Shown here: positions 16,383 to 25,163 of the stretch, in pieces
How the letters are laid out: each line of letters starts with the position of its first letter
Numbering within the stretch: position 1 is the first letter of the stretch
Origin: Acidifodinimicrobium sp049967035
Lineage (GTDB): Archaea; Nanobdellota; Nanobdellia; Parvarchaeales; Parvarchaeaceae
Direction: 5' to 3'
Length of the DNA: 28,667 nucleotides
Assembly: GCA_049967035.1 (NCBI GenBank)
Contig: JBMFTM010000004.1
Coordinates: forward strand, 1-28,667
Program-made: the position numbers and the translations under genes
Notes under the pieces: generated by a model
What the model saw: only the letters and a program-made list of their open reading frames with translations
Told to the model about the DNA's origin: nothing
Database searches by the model: none

Positions 16383-17408
16383 ATGGAAGAGGACCCTTAC
16401 AAGATACTTGGAATTAAACCTGGCGCTTCTGAGGAAGAAATAAAGAAAGCCTATAAGGCGCTGGCTAAGAAGTATCACCCCGATTTGAACGCTGGAAACA
16501 AGGAAGCAGAAGAGAAATTTAAAAAAATCAATCAAGCTTATCGAGAACTCACCAATAGGGGAGGACAATCCTCCCAAAATGTTGGACCGGACTATTCGAA
16601 TGTTCATTTTGAAGATTTTGCAGACTTCTTCAACTTTGGTGGTTTTGAGGATATATTCCGTGGATTTGGATTCGGGGAAGAGACTGGAAACGATCTAAGA
16701 GTTGATGTAAATCTGACCTTGGATGAATTAGTCAAAGGAGGAAGCAAGAAAATAGAGATAACAAGGAATGTTTTATGCCGGACTTGCGGGGGGACTGGCG
16801 CAGCTGAGAAGCACACCTGCCCTAAATGTAAGGGAACTGGCAGGGTAAGGTCAACTACAAGAGGGTTCGGCTCCTTATTTGTAACGATGGCAAGGTGTGA
16901 TATGTGCTCTGGAAAGGGGTATATAGTAGATAAGGCTTGCCAGGTCTGTGGGGGGAGTGGTTTTGTAAAGAGAAAGGAGGAGATATCAATACCAATACCA
17001 AGGGGGATATCAGATAACGAATACATCGTGCTGTCTGACAAAGGAGACCAAAATAGACAGGGCCTAAGCGGCGATTTACAGGTAGTTTTTCACATACTTA
17101 AGGATAAATACTTCAAGGTAGAGGGCAAAAATCTAAGGACTACTTTACATGTAGATATAAGAGATCTACTTGAAGGCAAACTTATAGAGATAGACACACC
17201 TGCCGGTAAAGAAGAGATTGATCTTAAAGATAGCCGTGGAAAGCCTATTGTGATAAAAGGCAGGGGGCTTTTCGATAGAAATGGAAGAAGAGGCGATCTA
17301 ATAGTGGATCTAGCAATAGAGATACCTGGAAAGATCGGCAGAAGAGATTTATCTGAGTTGGACAAGCTCTTGGGCAACAGAGTTGATCCATTTATATCTG
17401 AATCATAA
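16383..17408 (+). CDS. dnaJ: Chaperone DnaJ (Hsp40, type I)
   Basis: DnaJ delivers unfolded clients to DnaK and stimulates its ATPase. The protein has 341 residues. The J domain (about 1-65) includes the HPD tripeptide in KKYHPDLNAG. A short Phe/Gly-rich linker follows (FADFFNFGGFEDIFRGFGFG). Four zinc-binding repeats are complete: CRTCGGTG, CPKCKGTG, CDMCSGKG and CQVCGGSG (about 137-200). The C-terminal substrate-binding domains follow. TATTTAAT at 16345-16352 could be its own promoter; it may also be read from the dnaK transcript. The C-terminal end is shorter than in the E. coli protein. A glycosyltransferase gene follows after seven bases. Confidence 0.96.
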   Translation: MEEDPYKILGIKPGASEEEIKKAYKALAKKYHPDLNAGNKEAEEKFKKINQAYRELTNRGGQSSQNVGPDYSNVHFEDFADFFNFGGFEDIFRGFGFGEETGNDLRVDVNLTLDELVKGGSKKIEITRNVLCRTCGGTGAAEKHTCPKCKGTGRVRSTTRGFGSLFVTMARCDMCSGKGYIVDKACQVCGGSGFVKRKEEISIPIPRGISDNEYIVLSDKGDQNRQGLSGDLQVVFHILKDKYFKVEGKNLRTTLHVDIRDLLEGKLIEIDTPAGKEEIDLKDSRGKPIVIKGRGLFDRNGRRGDLIVDLAIEIPGKIGRRDLSELDKLLGNRVDPFISES

Positions 17409-17415
17409 GGCGCAT

Positions 17416-18567
17416 ATGAAAAAGCTAGTCATAGCAATTTATACCGATTATTTTCTGCCGTTAGAGCACAATGGCGGCGGCACAGAAGTTTACATAAAAA
17501 CAATAAAAGAAGAGCTTGAGAGAAGAGGGCATAAAGTATTTGTGGTCACAGCCGGTACAAAAAAGCTACAGGATTACTATAAAGATAGAAAAGATGTTAT
17601 AGTTCTACGGGGCCTTAGAGTATACAAGTCATACCCATACTTTGGTTTGTATTTGAACCTTGCAAAAATAGACAAGAGACTGATAGACATGAAGCCGGAC
17701 ATTATCCATATACAGAGTATATTCAGTATGGGCTTGCTTGGGATTAAAGTAGGCAGATTTTTGAAAGTGCCTGTCATAGCCACCAATCACGTCTTCTATA
17801 CCTCAGATAAATCCATAGAGTCATTCTTATCCGGGAATAAACTTGCTATCAATTTAGCCCGTGCAACAGCGATTAGATACATCAGATGGCTCTACAAGCG
17901 GGTAAAGGTTGTTATCTCCCCCTCCTTATTCATAAAGAATGATTTGAAAAAGTATGGGATAAAGAATGTTTCTGTTTTATATGATGGAGTTGATCTGTCA
18001 AAGCTTAAGACTGATAAATCCGTGTCTGAAGCCAGAAAAATTTTAGGTATACCAAGAAAAGATAAGATCATGCTCTATCTTGGCAGAGTAAGCGCTGAAA
18101 AAAATATAGACTTATTCATAAAAGCAGCTAGAGAATTAGAGAAGGAGAATATAAAAGCTGTAATCGCGGGGGCAGGAAAAGACCTAGAACATTACAAGGA
18201 ACTTAGCCGTGATTTAGGTTTGAAATACATCAAATTCGTTGGTTTCGTTGACGATGAAAAGAAGAAACTGTATTATAAAGCCGCAGACGTTTTCTGCTTT
18301 CCATCCGAATTTGAAACGCAGGGTTTAGTGGCAGTGGAAGCAATGGCAATTGGGACACCCGTCGTAGCACCCGCAGGTACAGCTCAAGCAGAGATAATAA
18401 AGTCTGGGATAAACGGGGAGACATTCAAAAAAGACGACTTAGCGGATTTTGTGGACAAGATCAAGGAAGTATTAAAGAACAGAGGAAGATACAGAACGAG
18501 AGGTACAATTAAAGAATTCGATATTAGGAGGCATGTGTCGAAGCTTCTAAAGATCTATACGAGTTAG
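17416..18567 (+). CDS. Glycosyltransferase, GT4 family
   Basis: This is a retaining glycosyltransferase of the GT-B fold with 383 residues. The N-terminal domain starts MKKLVIAIYTDYFLP and has the acceptor-side Gly-rich loop NGGGTEVYIKTI. The C-terminal nucleotide-sugar domain has LGRVSAEKNIDLFIKA, then FETQGLVAVEAMAIGTPVV, which holds the E-x7-E type donor motif. It resembles diacylglycerol glucosyltransferases and related lipid or glycan enzymes; the acceptor is not predictable. The start is ATG 17416, seven bases after the dnaJ stop; an upstream ATG at 17383 lies inside dnaJ. No signal peptide is present. The gene is convergent with the GT2 gene, with four bases of overlap. Confidence 0.88.
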   Translation: MKKLVIAIYTDYFLPLEHNGGGTEVYIKTIKEELERRGHKVFVVTAGTKKLQDYYKDRKDVIVLRGLRVYKSYPYFGLYLNLAKIDKRLIDMKPDIIHIQSIFSMGLLGIKVGRFLKVPVIATNHVFYTSDKSIESFLSGNKLAINLARATAIRYIRWLYKRVKVVISPSLFIKNDLKKYGIKNVSVLYDGVDLSKLKTDKSVSEARKILGIPRKDKIMLYLGRVSAEKNIDLFIKAARELEKENIKAVIAGAGKDLEHYKELSRDLGLKYIKFVGFVDDEKKKLYYKAADVFCFPSEFETQGLVAVEAMAIGTPVVAPAGTAQAEIIKSGINGETFKKDDLADFVDKIKEVLKNRGRYRTRGTIKEFDIRRHVSKLLKIYTS

Positions 18568-19322
18568 TCTATGACTCTGCCCCTTCTGATGGCTTTGAAG
18601 TCATATTTGAAGCTTCCTTTTAGAGCTATGGATATTGATGGCCTGAGATACAATATACAGGATTTTATTATGCCGTTAGCTGCCAGTCTTCTATATGATA
18701 CCTGTGCGGTGTCCCTTAGCATCTTAAACTCGCCAAATTTCTTTAGTCTGGGGTAAAATTCCCAATTTTCGTCTACATATATATTTTCATTGAAAAGCCC
18801 TGCTTTTTTCATCGCAGATCCTCTTATGAAAACACATCCATAAGCGAATGGGGTGGATGTATGATAACTTATCTTCTTCAAGTAAACAATCAGTTTGTTG
18901 AATGCGATGAACCGGCTCTTATAGTCCCTAGGTATGTCCTTGTTTCTTATTTTTATAGTTGGCTCAATACAAACAAGTCTGTCATTCTTCTCAAATTCCC
19001 TCACTACATGCTCAAACAGTTTCTTTGATAAAACATAATCCGCGTCTATCAGAGCAATTATCTCGCCTTTAGCGGCCTTGATGCCATGGTTATACGCCGA
19101 GGCTACATTCTTCTTTTTTGCCATCACAATTTTGGAACCATATTTTTTGAATATTTTAACAGTTCCATCATCGGAATATGAATCCACGCCGATTATCTCA
19201 TAGTCCTTATAGGTCTGTTTGCTTATTGATTTCAAAAGGTCGCCTACATAATCGACTTCATTATACGTAGGGATAACCACGCTTATCCGCGGCTTTCGAT
19301 TATTAAGTTTTGCATTTCTCAT
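18564..19322 (-). CDS. Glycosyltransferase, GT2 family
   Basis: This is an inverting glycosyltransferase of the GT-A fold with 252 residues. The N-terminal nucleotide-binding half has ISVVIPTYNEVDYVGDLL (13-30), VDSYSDDGT (46-54) and the metal-binding DADYV (about 93-97). ENWEFYPRLKKFGEF (about 184-198) is where the family has its ED-type catalytic base region; here the pair reads DEN. The C-terminal segment is mildly hydrophobic and may touch the membrane. The donor and acceptor sugars cannot be inferred. A TATA box 22 bases upstream supports the start. It overlaps the end of the GT4 gene by four bases on the opposite strand, and the two may serve one surface-glycan pathway (inference). Confidence 0.88.
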   Translation of the reverse strand: MRNAKLNNRKPRISVVIPTYNEVDYVGDLLKSISKQTYKDYEIIGVDSYSDDGTVKIFKKYGSKIVMAKKKNVASAYNHGIKAAKGEIIALIDADYVLSKKLFEHVVREFEKNDRLVCIEPTIKIRNKDIPRDYKSRFIAFNKLIVYLKKISYHTSTPFAYGCVFIRGSAMKKAGLFNENIYVDENWEFYPRLKKFGEFKMLRDTAQVSYRRLAANGIIKSCILYLRPSISIALKGSFKYDFKAIRRGRVID

Positions 19323-19344
19323 ATAGAATCTTAAATAAATCTAG

Positions 19345-19352
19345 CTTATAAA
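19345..19352 (-). promoter_or_regulatory. TATA box of the GT2 gene
   Basis: The minus strand reads TTTATAAG and ends 22 bases before the ATG whose first base is 19322. Confidence 0.6.
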
Positions 19353-19436
19353 TCATTGCTTTTTTAGAAATCTCCAATTTAGCATATAATAAAAATTTAT
19401 CAACCAATCTATGCATACATATAGAAATATGAAATG

Positions 19437-19444
19437 TTTATAAA
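19437..19444 (+). promoter_or_regulatory. TATA box of the membrane surface protein gene
   Basis: TTTATAAA ends 22 bases before ATG 19467, predicting a leaderless mRNA. Confidence 0.65.
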
Positions 19445-19466
19445 CTTCTACAAGTTCTTATAATTA

Positions 19467-20882
19467 ATGAAACACACGTTAGTTTTGGCGCTTTTGGTCG
19501 CAGTTTTCTTCGTTAGCATAGGCTTGTCAAATGCGATAGAGATTTCGCCAGCGAGCGCAACTTTGACAAGCAACACCACAAATATGCTTAATATATCCTT
19601 CTACAATCAGCAAAATTACACAGTTTCTATCGGTATAAACCTTAACTCAGCAGAAGTTAGGTACGGCGGGCTTTTTGATTCAATAAGCGCTAAGCCCCTC
19701 CAATTTATGCTCTTGCCAGGGCAGACACAGAAGGTTCTATTTGCTTTCAATACAAGGAATATCTTTTATTCTATACCGATTCCAATTAACATATCATACA
19801 CTATCAATGGTACGCCACAGAGCTTCATACTGAGTGCCCCGATTCTTCCTAGCTCAAGTAAGCAGATATACTTCTACAATGTATCTTTACCCAAAGAGAT
19901 ATACCCTTACGAATCTTTTCCAATTAACCTAACAGTAATAAATAGCTTGGATAGGACCGGCATAGTGGTGCCTATAAATGCTTCGATATTTTATCCAAAT
20001 GGCACTTTAGCATTGTCAACCTATAATTCATTCACTTTGTCTAACTTAGGGATAAACCACTATTCTATCAGCATGAAGCCTAGTTCACAGTCGCCGCCAG
20101 GACAGTACAAAGTTTCCGTTTCATTGAATTACAATGGATTTACATCGACAATTTCGCAAAACGTTGATTTTCTTTCATATTACGATCTAATCGCTTCCAG
20201 ATCCTCAAACATTGGATTATTTGGCGGAACGTATTATCTAACTTTGAAAAACGAGGGAAACACACCAGTGAATGTGTCAAATTACACGCTAGCTCCTGGT
20301 TCCCTTAACAGTCTTTTGATGATCTCCAAGGGTGCGTCAATCGGTTCGGTATCAAGCGGTGCGAACGGCTTGTACTATTCATTGATGATGCTTTCTCCTG
20401 GCCAGAATGTAACGCTTTATTATACCGTATCCTACATTATAGTTTATATAATAATTTTAATCATAATCATCGCAATCATCCTATTCTTTTACTTTAACAG
20501 AAAAGTCGAAGTTGTGAAGGAAGTAGTTAAACACACCGCTTCCAGCGGTTTCATCGATGTAAAGATATCCCTAAAGGTTAGAAACGTTTCAAATAAGCCT
20601 ATAGAAGACATAGATCTTTGGGATATAATGCCACCGAGTGCACTCAAGGTTTCAATGGTAGGGCCAAGAGAGGGCATTGTCCAAAAAACTGTAGATGGGT
20701 TGAAGCTTGTTTGGAAAGAAGCGCACTTAAATCCAAACGATGAGTTTATAGTAATGTACGAGCTCAGAAGCAAGATAGGCATCGTAGGGAAAATGCAGTT
20801 AAACCCAGCTGTATGCAGATTCAAGTTCAACGGTAATATTTATAAAAGGAAATCTAATTCTATAATACTAAATATACGTTGA
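19467..20882 (+). CDS. Membrane-anchored surface protein with a large C-terminal domain after the helix
   Basis: The protein has 471 residues. Residues 1-23 are a signal peptide (VLALLVAVFFVSIGLSNA). Residues 24-320 are an Asn/Ser/Thr-rich beta ectodomain with many N-glycosylation sequons; repeats such as NISFYNQQNYTVSI and LTLKNEGNTPVNVSNYTL look like immunoglobulin-like NEW3-type modules of archaeal surface proteins. One transmembrane helix spans about 321-343 and is followed by FNRK. A further 128 residues (344-471) form another beta domain (VSLK.RNVSNKPIEDIDLWD-like), predicted cytoplasmic by the positive-inside rule. No function can be assigned. The tRNA-Asp gene begins 18 bases after the stop. 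Confidence 0.75.
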   Translation: MKHTLVLALLVAVFFVSIGLSNAIEISPASATLTSNTTNMLNISFYNQQNYTVSIGINLNSAEVRYGGLFDSISAKPLQFMLLPGQTQKVLFAFNTRNIFYSIPIPINISYTINGTPQSFILSAPILPSSSKQIYFYNVSLPKEIYPYESFPINLTVINSLDRTGIVVPINASIFYPNGTLALSTYNSFTLSNLGINHYSISMKPSSQSPPGQYKVSVSLNYNGFTSTISQNVDFLSYYDLIASRSSNIGLFGGTYYLTLKNEGNTPVNVSNYTLAPGSLNSLLMISKGASIGSVSSGANGLYYSLMMLSPGQNVTLYYTVSYIIVYIIILIIIIAIILFFYFNRKVEVVKEVVKHTASSGFIDVKISLKVRNVSNKPIEDIDLWDIMPPSALKVSMVGPREGIVQKTVDGLKLVWKEAHLNPNDEFIVMYELRSKIGIVGKMQLNPAVCRFKFNGNIYKRKSNSIILNIR

Positions 20883-20900
20883 TTTGCAGAAGTGATTTAA

Positions 20901-20973
20901 GCCCCGATAATCTAGCGGTCTAGGATACTGCCCTGTCACGGCATAAACGCGGGTCCGAATCCCGCTCGGGGCG
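20901..20973 (+). tRNA. trnD: tRNA-Asp (GTC)
   Basis: Acceptor strands 20901-20907 (GCCCCGA) and 20966-20972 (TCGGGGC) pair fully, with discriminator G20973. The anticodon loop CTGTCAC at 20933-20939 carries GTC at 20935-20937. The D stem is 20910-20913 with 20923-20926. The T stem GCGGG/CCCGC encloses TCCGAAT, so position 55 is C instead of the near-universal T. Pair 27-43 is a C-T mismatch. There is no intron, and CCA is not encoded. Confidence 0.95.
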
Positions 20974-21042
20974 GATTTTGTAAGTTTCTTCTGATTGGCA
21001 GTTGATAATGATAGTGCTCGTGATTAAGATCCTTTCAAAAAA

Positions 21043-21050
21043 TATATAAG
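21043..21050 (+). promoter_or_regulatory. TATA box of the nucleotidyltransferase gene
   Basis: TATATAAG ends 22 bases before ATG 21073 and favours it over GTG 21061. Confidence 0.65.
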
Positions 21051-21072
21051 TCAATAGAGAGTGAAATTTGAT

Positions 21073-21858
21073 ATGAAAACTGATGTCATAATAATGGCAG
21101 GCGGTTTCGCTAGGAGATTCGCCCCCATTTCAGATTATCTACCAAAGCCACTTTTTCCAGTTGGTGGCGTTCCAATTATAAATTATGTGCTTGAAAAGAC
21201 CTTTGAAACAGCACCAGAGAACATATTGGTGTCTACGAATAAGAAATATGAATTCCACTTCAGACATTGGCTTTCTACATTGAATTCATTTTATCCAGAT
21301 GATTATCTTACAAAGATTCACATAATATTGGAGCCTTCTTTATCTGAAGACAGTAAATTAGGTGCTATAGCGGGCCTTAAAAATGCGATAGAGCAGTTTA
21401 AGCCTGAAAATGACCTTGTTGTTTTGCTTGGTGATAACCTTTTCGATCTGGATTTGAACAAATTTCTAAGCTTTGGGAAAAGTAAGAACTCTATAACATT
21501 AGCTGCATTTGATATAAGAGATGTAAAAACAGCCACCAATTTTGGGGTTTTAGAGACCAAGGAAGATAAAATCATTGCATTTCATGAGAAGCCTAAGTCA
21601 CCGCCTTCAAGCCTGGTCTCAACTGGTATATACTTCTTCCCTAAGCACTCGATAGCTGAAATTGATGAGTACCTCAAGAGAGGCGGGAGCAAAGACGCGA
21701 TGGGCAGTTTGTTTGAATATTTGATTAAAAATGAGGCCGTTTATTCCTACATTTTCTCAGATGGATTTTGGTTTGATGTAGGTACACCAGAATTGTATGC
21801 CAAAGCAAATGAATTCGTTCTAAAATCCGGCCTCTTCAGACGATGGATGTGGCCTTAA
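21073..21858 (+). CDS. Sugar-phosphate nucleotidyltransferase
   Basis: The enzyme joins a nucleoside monophosphate to a sugar 1-phosphate to make an activated sugar donor. The protein has 261 residues. The N terminus has MAGGFARRFAPISDYLPKP (8-26), the nucleotide-binding signature of the glucose-1-phosphate thymidylyl/uridylyl/guanylyl family, with Ala at the position usually held by Gly in GGxGxR. LLGDNLFDLDL carries the metal-binding Asp, and FHEKP and GFWFDVGTPELY are late family motifs. It lacks the C-terminal left-handed beta-helix of bifunctional enzymes. The sugar and base cannot be told from sequence alone. It could supply the glycosyltransferases nearby. Confidence 0.88.
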   Translation: MKTDVIIMAGGFARRFAPISDYLPKPLFPVGGVPIINYVLEKTFETAPENILVSTNKKYEFHFRHWLSTLNSFYPDDYLTKIHIILEPSLSEDSKLGAIAGLKNAIEQFKPENDLVVLLGDNLFDLDLNKFLSFGKSKNSITLAAFDIRDVKTATNFGVLETKEDKIIAFHEKPKSPPSSLVSTGIYFFPKHSIAEIDEYLKRGGSKDAMGSLFEYLIKNEAVYSYIFSDGFWFDVGTPELYAKANEFVLKSGLFRRWMWP

Positions 21859-21912
21859 TTTTTAACCCTCCCGCTCACACTTATTAAATCTCACATTTGT
21901 AAAGTTGAAAGA

Positions 21913-21920
21913 TTATTTAT
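21913..21920 (+). promoter_or_regulatory. TATA box of glpK
   Basis: TTATTTAT ends 23 bases before ATG 21944. The upstream in-frame ATG at 21929 is too close to the box to be transcribed. Confidence 0.6.
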
Positions 21921-21943
21921 TCAAGTAAATGAAATTAACTATA

Positions 21944-23425
21944 ATGCGTAGAGCTTTAGTTGCTGCTATAGACCAGGGAACCACCGGGACGAGATGTGCA
22001 GTTTTTGACAGCTCAGGCAAAATGGTAGGATGGGCTTATAAGAAACATAAACAGATCTATCCACAGGAGAAATTCGTAGAGCACGATCCTATAGAGATAC
22101 TAAACAATGTAAGGTTTGTGCTTAAGCAAGCTGTGAGGAACGCGAAGGCAGATCCAAAGGAGATCGCTTCCATAGGCATAACCAATCAGCGTGAGACTGT
22201 AGTTGCGTGGAATAAGCGGAGTGGAAAGCCATTCTACAACGCTATAGTGTGGCAAGACACCAGGACTGATAGATATGTGTCTGAAATCAACCAGGGAAAG
22301 ATAGCGTCTTACATAAGGAAAAAGACAGGCCTTAAGATTAGTACATATTTCTCCGCTTCGAAGATTAGATGGCTGAAAGATAATAATGTGAAATTCAGAG
22401 AAGCATTGAAAACCAATGAAGCATTGGTGGGAAATATAGATAGCTGGTTGATCTGGAATTTAACAGGGGGCGAAAGCTTTCATACAGATTACACCAACGC
22501 TTCCAGGATGATGCTGATGGACCTTGAAAAGCGCAGGTGGGATAGTGATCTACTGGATTTTTTTGATATACCTGAAGTAAGTTTACCTGAGATAGGCACT
22601 TCCTTGTCGAAAGAAGGCTTCGGCAAACTGAAGGAAAAAGGCTTCCAGAACGCAGTGATAAATTCTGACTTAGGGGACCAGCAGGCAGCCCTATTTGGGG
22701 AGCGGTGCTTTTCAGAGGGGGACACTAAGATAACATATGGGACCGGCAGTTTTATACTGCAGAACGTCGGAAAAAGGGTAAGTAAAGGCGAAACTAATCT
22801 TATATCAACCTGCGCTTACGGCAACGTCGATGGAACCTGCAATTATGCACTCGAAGGATCCACAAGGGTTGCTGGAAATATCTTTGGGTGGCTGATTGAT
22901 AAGGCGAATATGTTCAAATCAATAGAGGAGATTGAGTCATACTTTGATAGAAAGTACGAATCCTCTGTTTACTTTGTTCCAGCTTTTGGAGGCCTTCTTG
23001 CGCCTTATTGGGATGCATCTGCGAGAGGGCTGATAATAGGACTCAACGACAACTCTAGCAAGAAGGACATAGTCAAAGCGGCTTACGAAGCTATCTGTAT
23101 GCAGGTAAGTGACATATTTGATCTTCTTAGGCCGGCAAAGAATGAGATAAAGGTAGATGGAGGCGTTTCAGTTAATGATGATATAATGCAGATGCAGGCC
23201 GATGTACTTGGAAGGAAGTTGTTTAGGTCTGATATGCGTGAATCAACTGTATTTGGTGCGGCAATAGCAGCCGGATTTTCTGCAGGTATCTGGACTTTTG
23301 ATGATATAAAGCAGTTCTACAGAAGTGGAAAACTGTTCTACCCAGAGGGTAATAAGGAGGAAATAAACAAGAGAAAAAATTATTGGAAGAAAGCGGTTGA
23401 AAGGTCCCTTTCTTGGCTTGATTGA
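21944..23425 (+). CDS. glpK: Glycerol kinase
   Basis: The enzyme phosphorylates glycerol to sn-glycerol 3-phosphate with ATP. The protein has 493 residues, the normal length. FGGY-family motifs are AAIDQGTTGTRCAVFD at the N terminus, GITNQRETVVAWNKRSGKPF, AIVWQDTRTD (glycerol-binding region), YFSASKIRWL, SDLGDQQAALFGE, GTGSFILQN and DGGVSVND. The start at ATG 21944 gives MRRALVAAIDQG, as usual for the family. Archaeal membrane lipids are built on glycerol 1-phosphate, so the product more likely enters glycolysis; no glycerol 3-phosphate dehydrogenase is in the window. An MFS transporter gene follows after 72 bases with its own TATA box. Confidence 0.96.
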   Translation: MRRALVAAIDQGTTGTRCAVFDSSGKMVGWAYKKHKQIYPQEKFVEHDPIEILNNVRFVLKQAVRNAKADPKEIASIGITNQRETVVAWNKRSGKPFYNAIVWQDTRTDRYVSEINQGKIASYIRKKTGLKISTYFSASKIRWLKDNNVKFREALKTNEALVGNIDSWLIWNLTGGESFHTDYTNASRMMLMDLEKRRWDSDLLDFFDIPEVSLPEIGTSLSKEGFGKLKEKGFQNAVINSDLGDQQAALFGERCFSEGDTKITYGTGSFILQNVGKRVSKGETNLISTCAYGNVDGTCNYALEGSTRVAGNIFGWLIDKANMFKSIEEIESYFDRKYESSVYFVPAFGGLLAPYWDASARGLIIGLNDNSSKKDIVKAAYEAICMQVSDIFDLLRPAKNEIKVDGGVSVNDDIMQMQADVLGRKLFRSDMRESTVFGAAIAAGFSAGIWTFDDIKQFYRSGKLFYPEGNKEEINKRKNYWKKAVERSLSWLD

Positions 23426-23467
23426 TTATTATTACGTTTGTGTGAATAAAAAAGTAGAAAACAAACA

Positions 23468-23475
23468 TTTAAATA
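23468..23475 (+). promoter_or_regulatory. TATA box of the MFS transporter gene
   Basis: TTTAAATA, after an A-rich run, ends 22 bases before ATG 23498. Confidence 0.65.
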
Positions 23476-23497
23476 TCATTATCCCCTGATATTTTAA

Positions 23498-25068
23498 ATG
23501 CAGAAGCCACAAGAAGAGACGGTTTATGTGCCTAAGCGTTCGATTGTGACAACGCTTTCCGCGATGGGTTATTTCTTGGATGGTTACGACTTAAGTGTTA
23601 TATCAGTTTTTACTCTGGTCTTAGTCACATATAAGATATTCCAGTATTCTGCTTTTACAGAGAGTTTTGTTACAGGCGCTGCTCTGCTTGGCGCTTTTGT
23701 AGGTGCAGTTGTGTTTGGTCACTACGCTGATAGGATTGGACGACGTTACTTGTATATATTCGACCTTATATTCTTCGCAGTGTTTGCAATACTTTCCGCT
23801 TTATCGACCAACATCATAGAAATGATCATCTTTAGGTTCTTCTTAGGTTGGGGGGTCGGCGCGGACTATGCTTTAAGCCCAGTTTATACTACAGAGATGT
23901 ACCCTAATAAGAAGAGGGGTGCAGGCTATGGTTGGGTTTGGACTTTCTGGAGCCTTGGTGCAGCGGTTTCATTTTTAATTGGTTATTTGATATTCTTAGT
24001 AAATCCTCTTATGAGTTGGAGATGGGCTCTAGGTTTAGGAGCGATACCAGCCATTATAACCGTTATATTGAGGACAAGGATGCCTGAATCAGCTAGATGG
24101 AGGATTATAGATAAAGGTAAACAGATGGACAAAAGTGTCAAATTGGTTGCTCAAAAGNNNNNNNNNNNNNNNNNNNNNNNNNNNNNNNNNNNNNNNNNNN
24201 NNNNNNNNNNNNNNNNNNNNNNNNNNNNNNNNNNNNNNNNNNNNNNNNNNNNNNNNNGATTATAGATAAAGGTAAACAGATGGACAAAAGTGTCAAATTG
24301 GTTGCTCAAAAGATTGGTATTACACCTCAGGATGTAAAGGCTATATTAGCTGAGAGACAAAGAGAGGCTAACATAGCTGCAGGGTCTTCCTTAGCATTGT
24401 TTAAAGGAGAATATGGAAAGCGTACTGCGGTTGTATGGACTCAGTGGATTGTCTATGATATCGCTGGGTATGGTATAGGCTTGTATGCTCCTCTTATTGC
24501 TAAAAGTTTTGGTTTTAGTGGTGCTTCTTCACTTTTGCTTTCATTTATATGGTACATGCCTTTCGGCTTCTTAGGAGCTTTAGGCGCAGTTCTTCTTAAT
24601 GATAGATTAGGCAGAAGGACACTTCAAGCGGTCGGTTTCTTTGGTATGTTTTTGGCCATGGTTTTGTTCTACTTTGCTTCAGCTGCTGCAGGCTCATTTG
24701 CGATGGGTCTTGGTGTAACAGCATTCATAATTGATTACTTCCTTGGCAATTTAGGACCTGGTAATACAATGGGTCTATATGCGATAGAGCTATTACCTAC
24801 AAAATTGAGGTCATCTTCAATGGGTAATGCTACGGGTATAACTAGAATAGTTTCGTTCTTATCTGCTTTTCTGTTTCCTTATGTAGTCTTGACTCTAGGT
24901 AAGTCTTCATTCTTCATGATACTGCTGCTTTTAATGTTGTTTGTATTCTTCTTCACGATATTCTTTACACCAGAGACAAAAGGTCTAACTTTAGAAGAGA
25001 TAGCAATAGCTTCCTACAAGCATGTTCATGGCATACCTAAGCTTGTGATGCCCTCAAAGAAGAGGTAA
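23498..25068 (+). CDS. Major facilitator superfamily transporter (sugar porter-like), split by an assembly gap
   Basis: As printed the gene is cut by 100 N. The 55 bases on each side are identical, and collapsing one copy plus the N block joins both halves in frame as a protein of 471 residues with about 12 membrane helices. The first helix has FLDGYDLSVIS with two Asp residues. GHYADRIGRR (74-83) is the loop 2-3 MFS signature, and PESARW after helix 6 and the DRLGRR copy in the second half are typical of sugar and phosphate porters. The long central loop spans the collapsed gap. It sits after glycerol kinase, so glycerol or sugar uptake is possible; aromatic acid, phosphate or other substrates are not excluded. 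Confidence 0.9.
24103..24312. other. Assembly gap (100 N at 24158-24257) flanked by an identical 55-base contig-end overlap
   Basis: Bases 24103-24157 and 24258-24312 are identical over exactly 55 bases, the same length as at the other gap. Removing 155 bases restores a single transporter frame. This is an assembly artefact, not a repeat. Confidence 0.94.
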
Positions 25069-25135
25069 TTAAACGGTTAGCTTTGCTTTTGTTTTATATC
25101 ACTTCTTAAGTATCTGTTCTAGCGATCAAGAAGAG

Positions 25136-25143
25136 TTAAAAAT
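25136..25143 (+). promoter_or_regulatory. Probable TATA box of the gene at 25164
   Basis: TTAAAAAT ends 20 bases before ATG 25164. Confidence 0.45.
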
Positions 25144-25163
25144 GCATTCTACCTATTATATCT

